Source of the DNA: JABMQB01 sp963678235
GTDB taxonomy: Bacteria > Bacteroidota > Bacteroidia > Bacteroidales > Prolixibacteraceae
Assembly: GCA_963678235.1 (NCBI GenBank)
Contig: OY782766.1
Span: forward strand, 1,798,001-1,862,000
Direction of reading: 5' to 3'
DNA: 64,000 nt
Position numbers and translations under genes: made by a program
The notes under the pieces: generated by a model
The model's database searches: none
What the model saw: only the letters and a program-made list of their open reading frames with translations
Told to the model about the DNA's origin: nothing
Shown here: one piece after another, positions 61,249 through 64,000 of the stretch
Layout of the letters: every line of letters starts with the position of its first letter
How positions within the stretch are numbered: position 1 is the first letter of the stretch

Positions 61249-61256
61249 TATTTTTG
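61249..61256 (+). promoter_or_regulatory. Candidate -7 element of the MDR gene
   Basis: TATTTTTG followed by CCTC fits TAnnTTTG, 27 bases before the ATG at 61284. No -33 TTTG at normal spacing. Confidence 0.42.
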
Positions 61257-61283
61257 CCTCTGAAATCAAAAAAATTTTAGCAG

Positions 61284-62312
61284 ATGAAAGCAATAGTTAG
61301 AGAAAATTATGGTGGACCAGAAGTATTACAAGTGAAAGAAATTAGCAAACCAGTTCCTAAAAAGAATGAAGTGTTGGTAAAAGTTTATGCAGCATCTATT
61401 ACAAAAGCAGAAACCATGATGCGAACAGGAAAGCCGTATTTTGGGAGGTTAATCACGGGCTTATTTAAACCAAAGAGCAAAGTAATTGGTGCCTGCTTTT
61501 CCGGTATAATAGAAGCTGTTGGCAGCGAGGTTACAAAATTCCATAAACACGACATGGTATTTGGTGAGGCGGATATGAACACAGGAACAAATGCAGAATA
61601 TGTATGTGTTCGTGAAGATGGAATGATAACAATTAAACCTTCGTTTTTAAGTTTTGAAGAAGCGGCACCAATTTTCGATGGTGCAATCACTTCTATGAAC
61701 TTTCTCTCGGAAATGGTTCAACTACGAACAGAACAAAAAGTACTGATTAACGGAGCTGCCGGAAGCCTGGGAAGTGCAGCCATTCAACTTGTCAAGTATT
61801 TTGGAGCAGAGGTCAGCGCAGTATGTAGCAGTCAGAATATTGAATTTGTGAAGTCTTTGGGCGCCGACCACATTATTGATTATACCAAAAAAGACTTTAC
61901 AAAAAGCGGCAGGTACGATGTGATTTATGATACCATCGGAAGTTCTTCTTTCACAAAATGTAAAAATGCCTTGACCAACAATGGGATTTATTTAACGCCA
62001 GTACTAAAATTTAGAACTTTGATGCAAATGCTATTTACTTCAAAATTTAGTTCGAAAAAAGTAAAGTTTTCGGCAACAGGAATGTTGCCTGTTCCTAAAT
62101 TGCAAGCTATGGCTGACCAACTCCTTAAAATATATGAGACCGGACAGTTCAGAACCATCGTCAACAAAAAATACACCATGGATGAAATTGTGGAAGCCCA
62201 CAAATATGTTGATGGCGGACATAAAAAGGGAAATATTGTTTTGAGTACACAAATGGAAAGTAAACAAACTGCCAATACACCCTTCGTTAATATGAACCAT
62301 TATTTCAAATAA
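61284..62312 (+). CDS. MDR-superfamily NAD(P)H quinone reductase-like oxidoreductase
   Basis: 342 aa. The GroES-like N-terminal half has MKAIVRENYGGPEVLQVKEI and VKVYAASITKAETMMRTGKP; the Rossmann half has VLINGAAGSLGSAAIQLVKY (nucleotide-binding 'GAAGxLG'), AVCSSQNIEFVKSLGADHII and YDVIYDTIGSSSF. The Cys/His zinc ligands of alcohol dehydrogenases are absent, which places it with the zinc-free quinone reductase/enoyl reductase group. It reduces a carbonyl or C=C bond with NAD(P)H; substrate unknown. The C-terminus has a 20-residue extension (SKQTANTPFVNMNHYFK). Confidence 0.87.
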   Translation: MKAIVRENYGGPEVLQVKEISKPVPKKNEVLVKVYAASITKAETMMRTGKPYFGRLITGLFKPKSKVIGACFSGIIEAVGSEVTKFHKHDMVFGEADMNTGTNAEYVCVREDGMITIKPSFLSFEEAAPIFDGAITSMNFLSEMVQLRTEQKVLINGAAGSLGSAAIQLVKYFGAEVSAVCSSQNIEFVKSLGADHIIDYTKKDFTKSGRYDVIYDTIGSSSFTKCKNALTNNGIYLTPVLKFRTLMQMLFTSKFSSKKVKFSATGMLPVPKLQAMADQLLKIYETGQFRTIVNKKYTMDEIVEAHKYVDGGHKKGNIVLSTQMESKQTANTPFVNMNHYFK

Positions 62313-62477
62313 AAAGCATATAACAAATTAAATTGAATTTGCTACTAATATTTTGTAATTGTAAAATTTCCGGTTTGAATCCTAAAGATTGGAACAAAGT
62401 CAGGATTGTAATGTTGTTTCCTTATAAGTTGAATAATCAATGATAATTCCGTATTTTAAACAACAAAAGAAGTTTTT

Positions 62478-63788
62478 ATGACACGCAAAGATATACTTAG
62501 CCCTTTTCAGAAGTTTGTTAAAATTGAAAGTTTAAGCGGTATTTTACTGCTTGCTGCAACCATTGTTGCCCTTGTTTGGGCAAATTCCCCCTTTGGCGAC
62601 AGCTATAAAGATTTATGGCAATATAAAATTGGTTTTACAACTGAAAGTTTTGAACTAAACAAACCATTGCTGCTTTGGATCAATGATGGTTTAATGGCGA
62701 TTTTCTTTTTCCTTATCGGACTTGAAATTAAAAGGGAATTTTTAATTGGAGAGCTAAATTCTGTAAAAAAATTAGCGTTCCCATTTTTTGGTGCATTGGG
62801 CGGAATGTTGGTTCCGGCGCTGTTTTTTCTGGTTTTAAATCAGCATGAAGGAACAGCAAGCGGCTGGGGAATACCCATGGCAACCGATATTGCCTTCTCG
62901 CTGGCAATTCTGAAAATGCTTGGTAAACGAATTCCACTTAGCCTCAAACTCTTTCTCACTGCCTTTGCAATTGTCGATGATATTGGAGCTGTGCTGGTAA
63001 TTGCAGTGTTTTATAGCGCAAAATTAAATTTATCAATACTAGTTTATGCCTTTATTCTATTAGGTATTTTATACCTAATTTCGTACAAAGGTTGGTACTC
63101 CAAATTCCTCTTATTGTCTTTTGGAATCCTTATTTGGGTATTCTTCCTAAAATCGGGAATACATCCAACTATTGCCGGAATATTGTTGGCATTTTCGGTA
63201 CCAGTGAGGCAAAAAATCAATACCCCAACGTTTATCAATAAGTTGTCGGAAATTACGGACAACATAAAAAAAGCAGCAGTTACCAGCAAACCAATATTAT
63301 GCAAAGAGCAAATTGAGCAAATTGATGACCTGGAAGATTGGACCAACAAATACCAATCACCATTGCAGCATTTAGAGCACAAACTACACGATTGGGTTGC
63401 CTATTTTATTATACCAGTATTCGCGCTTGCGAATGCAGGCGTAGTGGTATTTAGCGATATTTCACTTGATACTTCCCTTATTCGAACCATTGTATTATGT
63501 CTGATTTTTGGCAATAGCATTGGTATAACATCAATCATTTTAGTAACCCGTAAACTGAAAATTGTAACCGTTCCTGATGAAATCAATAACCGGCATATTA
63601 TTGGTGTATCTTTTTTAGCAGGAATTGGTTTTACCATGGCAATATTTATAGCAAGCCTAGCTTTTTCAGGTAGTCCGGCATATATTGATTCGGCAAAAAT
63701 TGGCATACTTGTGGGGTCATTACTTTCAGCAATAATTGGTTATATAATTTTACGTACCAACGCAAAACCAGAGCATGTGCACGATTGA
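62478..63788 (+). CDS. nhaA: Na+/H+ antiporter NhaA
   Basis: 436 aa, about 12 membrane helices. ILLLAATIVALVWANSPFGD, WINDGLMAIFFFLIGLEIKR, IPMATDIAFSLAIL (the Asp of helix IV), LTAFAIVDDIGAVLVIAVFY (the Asp pair of helix V that binds Na+) and GVSFLAGIGFTMAIFIASLA are the NhaA blocks. It exchanges external protons for internal Na+, giving pH and salt homeostasis, in line with a saline habitat. A hydrophilic loop of about 60 residues between helices (KEQIEQIDDLEDWTNKYQ) is longer than in E. coli NhaA. Preceded by a 165-base spacer without an exact promoter match. Confidence 0.94.
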   Translation: MTRKDILSPFQKFVKIESLSGILLLAATIVALVWANSPFGDSYKDLWQYKIGFTTESFELNKPLLLWINDGLMAIFFFLIGLEIKREFLIGELNSVKKLAFPFFGALGGMLVPALFFLVLNQHEGTASGWGIPMATDIAFSLAILKMLGKRIPLSLKLFLTAFAIVDDIGAVLVIAVFYSAKLNLSILVYAFILLGILYLISYKGWYSKFLLLSFGILIWVFFLKSGIHPTIAGILLAFSVPVRQKINTPTFINKLSEITDNIKKAAVTSKPILCKEQIEQIDDLEDWTNKYQSPLQHLEHKLHDWVAYFIIPVFALANAGVVVFSDISLDTSLIRTIVLCLIFGNSIGITSIILVTRKLKIVTVPDEINNRHIIGVSFLAGIGFTMAIFIASLAFSGSPAYIDSAKIGILVGSLLSAIIGYIILRTNAKPEHVHD

Positions 63789-63892
63789 ACCGATTTATCA
63801 AATCGGGATAAATTTTATATCCTGAAACTTTTCAACAAGTTCCTTTTCTTTTTTAATCCTTTGAGCAACCATTTTTAAAATAAGCTATCTTT

Positions 63893-64000
63893 ATGACAGT
63901 GGGTAAAGTGTTAAAAAATATACGAAAAGGAATCGTTTGGGGTTTAATGATATTTGCGCTCCTGATTCTTACTACCATGGGAATTGTTCTTATCGGGGCA
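63893..64000 (+). CDS. N-terminus of a membrane-anchored protein, cut by window edge
   Basis: 36 codons, open to the last base. MTVGKVLKNIRKGIVWGLMI ... FALLILTTMGIVLIG is a short basic head and one hydrophobic helix, i.e. a signal anchor. TamB- or AsmA-type proteins and penicillin-binding proteins begin this way, but nothing here decides between them. The ATG at 63893 is 105 bases after nhaA. Confidence 0.5.
   Translation, partial: MTVGKVLKNIRKGIVWGLMIFALLILTTMGIVLIGA

Noticed and set aside
1..64000. CRISPR arrays, tRNA or rRNA genes, insertion sequences
   Set aside because: No regularly spaced repeats, no tRNA T-loop/acceptor pairs, no rRNA blocks and no transposase-like protein were found by reading. 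A covariance-model tRNA scan would be the decisive check.

Overview
The window is AT-rich bacterial DNA from a member of the phylum Bacteroidota. The evidence is T9SS type A sorting domains, GH97, Bacteroidota-type RHS proteins (DUF6443), short Crp/Fnr proteins, FucP-like sugar MFS and recurrent TAnnTTTG -7 promoter elements. The gene mix (marine-type polysaccharide degradation, KorAB, TPR-cyclases) fits Marinilabiliales/Prolixibacteraceae, but that rank is a guess. No rRNA, tRNA, CRISPR array, transposase or integrase was seen.

Region 1 (1-15.6 kb, minus strand) is a large secreted-protein array. In transcription order it runs: a LytTR-only regulator (15619-15284), the two ends of an internally deleted LamG/tail-fibre-like gene (14898-14577), two intact LamG/tail-fibre-like giants (1249 and 777 aa) with homologous C-terminal halves, a previously unmarked 43-codon ORF, an SpvB/RHS-type protein (1131 aa), a T9SS cargo protein, and a DUF6443 RHS protein cut by the left window edge just as its RHS core ends. 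A LytTR-type direct repeat lies in front of the array.

Region 2 (15.9-33.1 kb) is mostly housekeeping and signalling: a double NTF2-fold secreted protein, a Tat-exported SGNH hydrolase, a DEAD-box helicase, GH97, a PPDK-N-type protein, a TPR-membrane-cyclase protein, DUF1648, 2-oxoacid:ferredoxin oxidoreductase KorAB, gamma-carbonic anhydrase, a sugar MFS symporter and a sugar-phosphate nucleotidyltransferase.

Region 3 (33.1-48.6 kb, plus strand) is a carbohydrate-utilisation locus: secreted pectate lyase PL1 preceded by two LacI-type operators, a DeoR regulator, a split transketolase, a GRP-type permease, a GlpK-like FGGY kinase with an altered substrate pocket, a fucose-isomerase-fold protein, an Rbs-type ABC importer (SBP, DUF2291, ATPase, permease) and a GH105 hydrolase. 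I read it as pectin depolymerisation coupled to uptake and isomerase/kinase/transketolase catabolism of an unusual sugar; D-apiose is the leading candidate. No SusC/SusD pair is present.

Region 4 (48.6-58.5 kb, minus strand) is a run of small regulatory and modifying genes: alpha/beta hydrolase, two methyltransferases, PLP decarboxylase, two SRPBCC proteins each next to a Crp/Fnr protein, two GNATs and two thioredoxin-fold lipoproteins. Region 5 (58.6-64 kb, plus strand) has a cyclase-TolB-TPR-AraC fusion, an MDR oxidoreductase, NhaA and the first 36 codons of a membrane-anchored protein.
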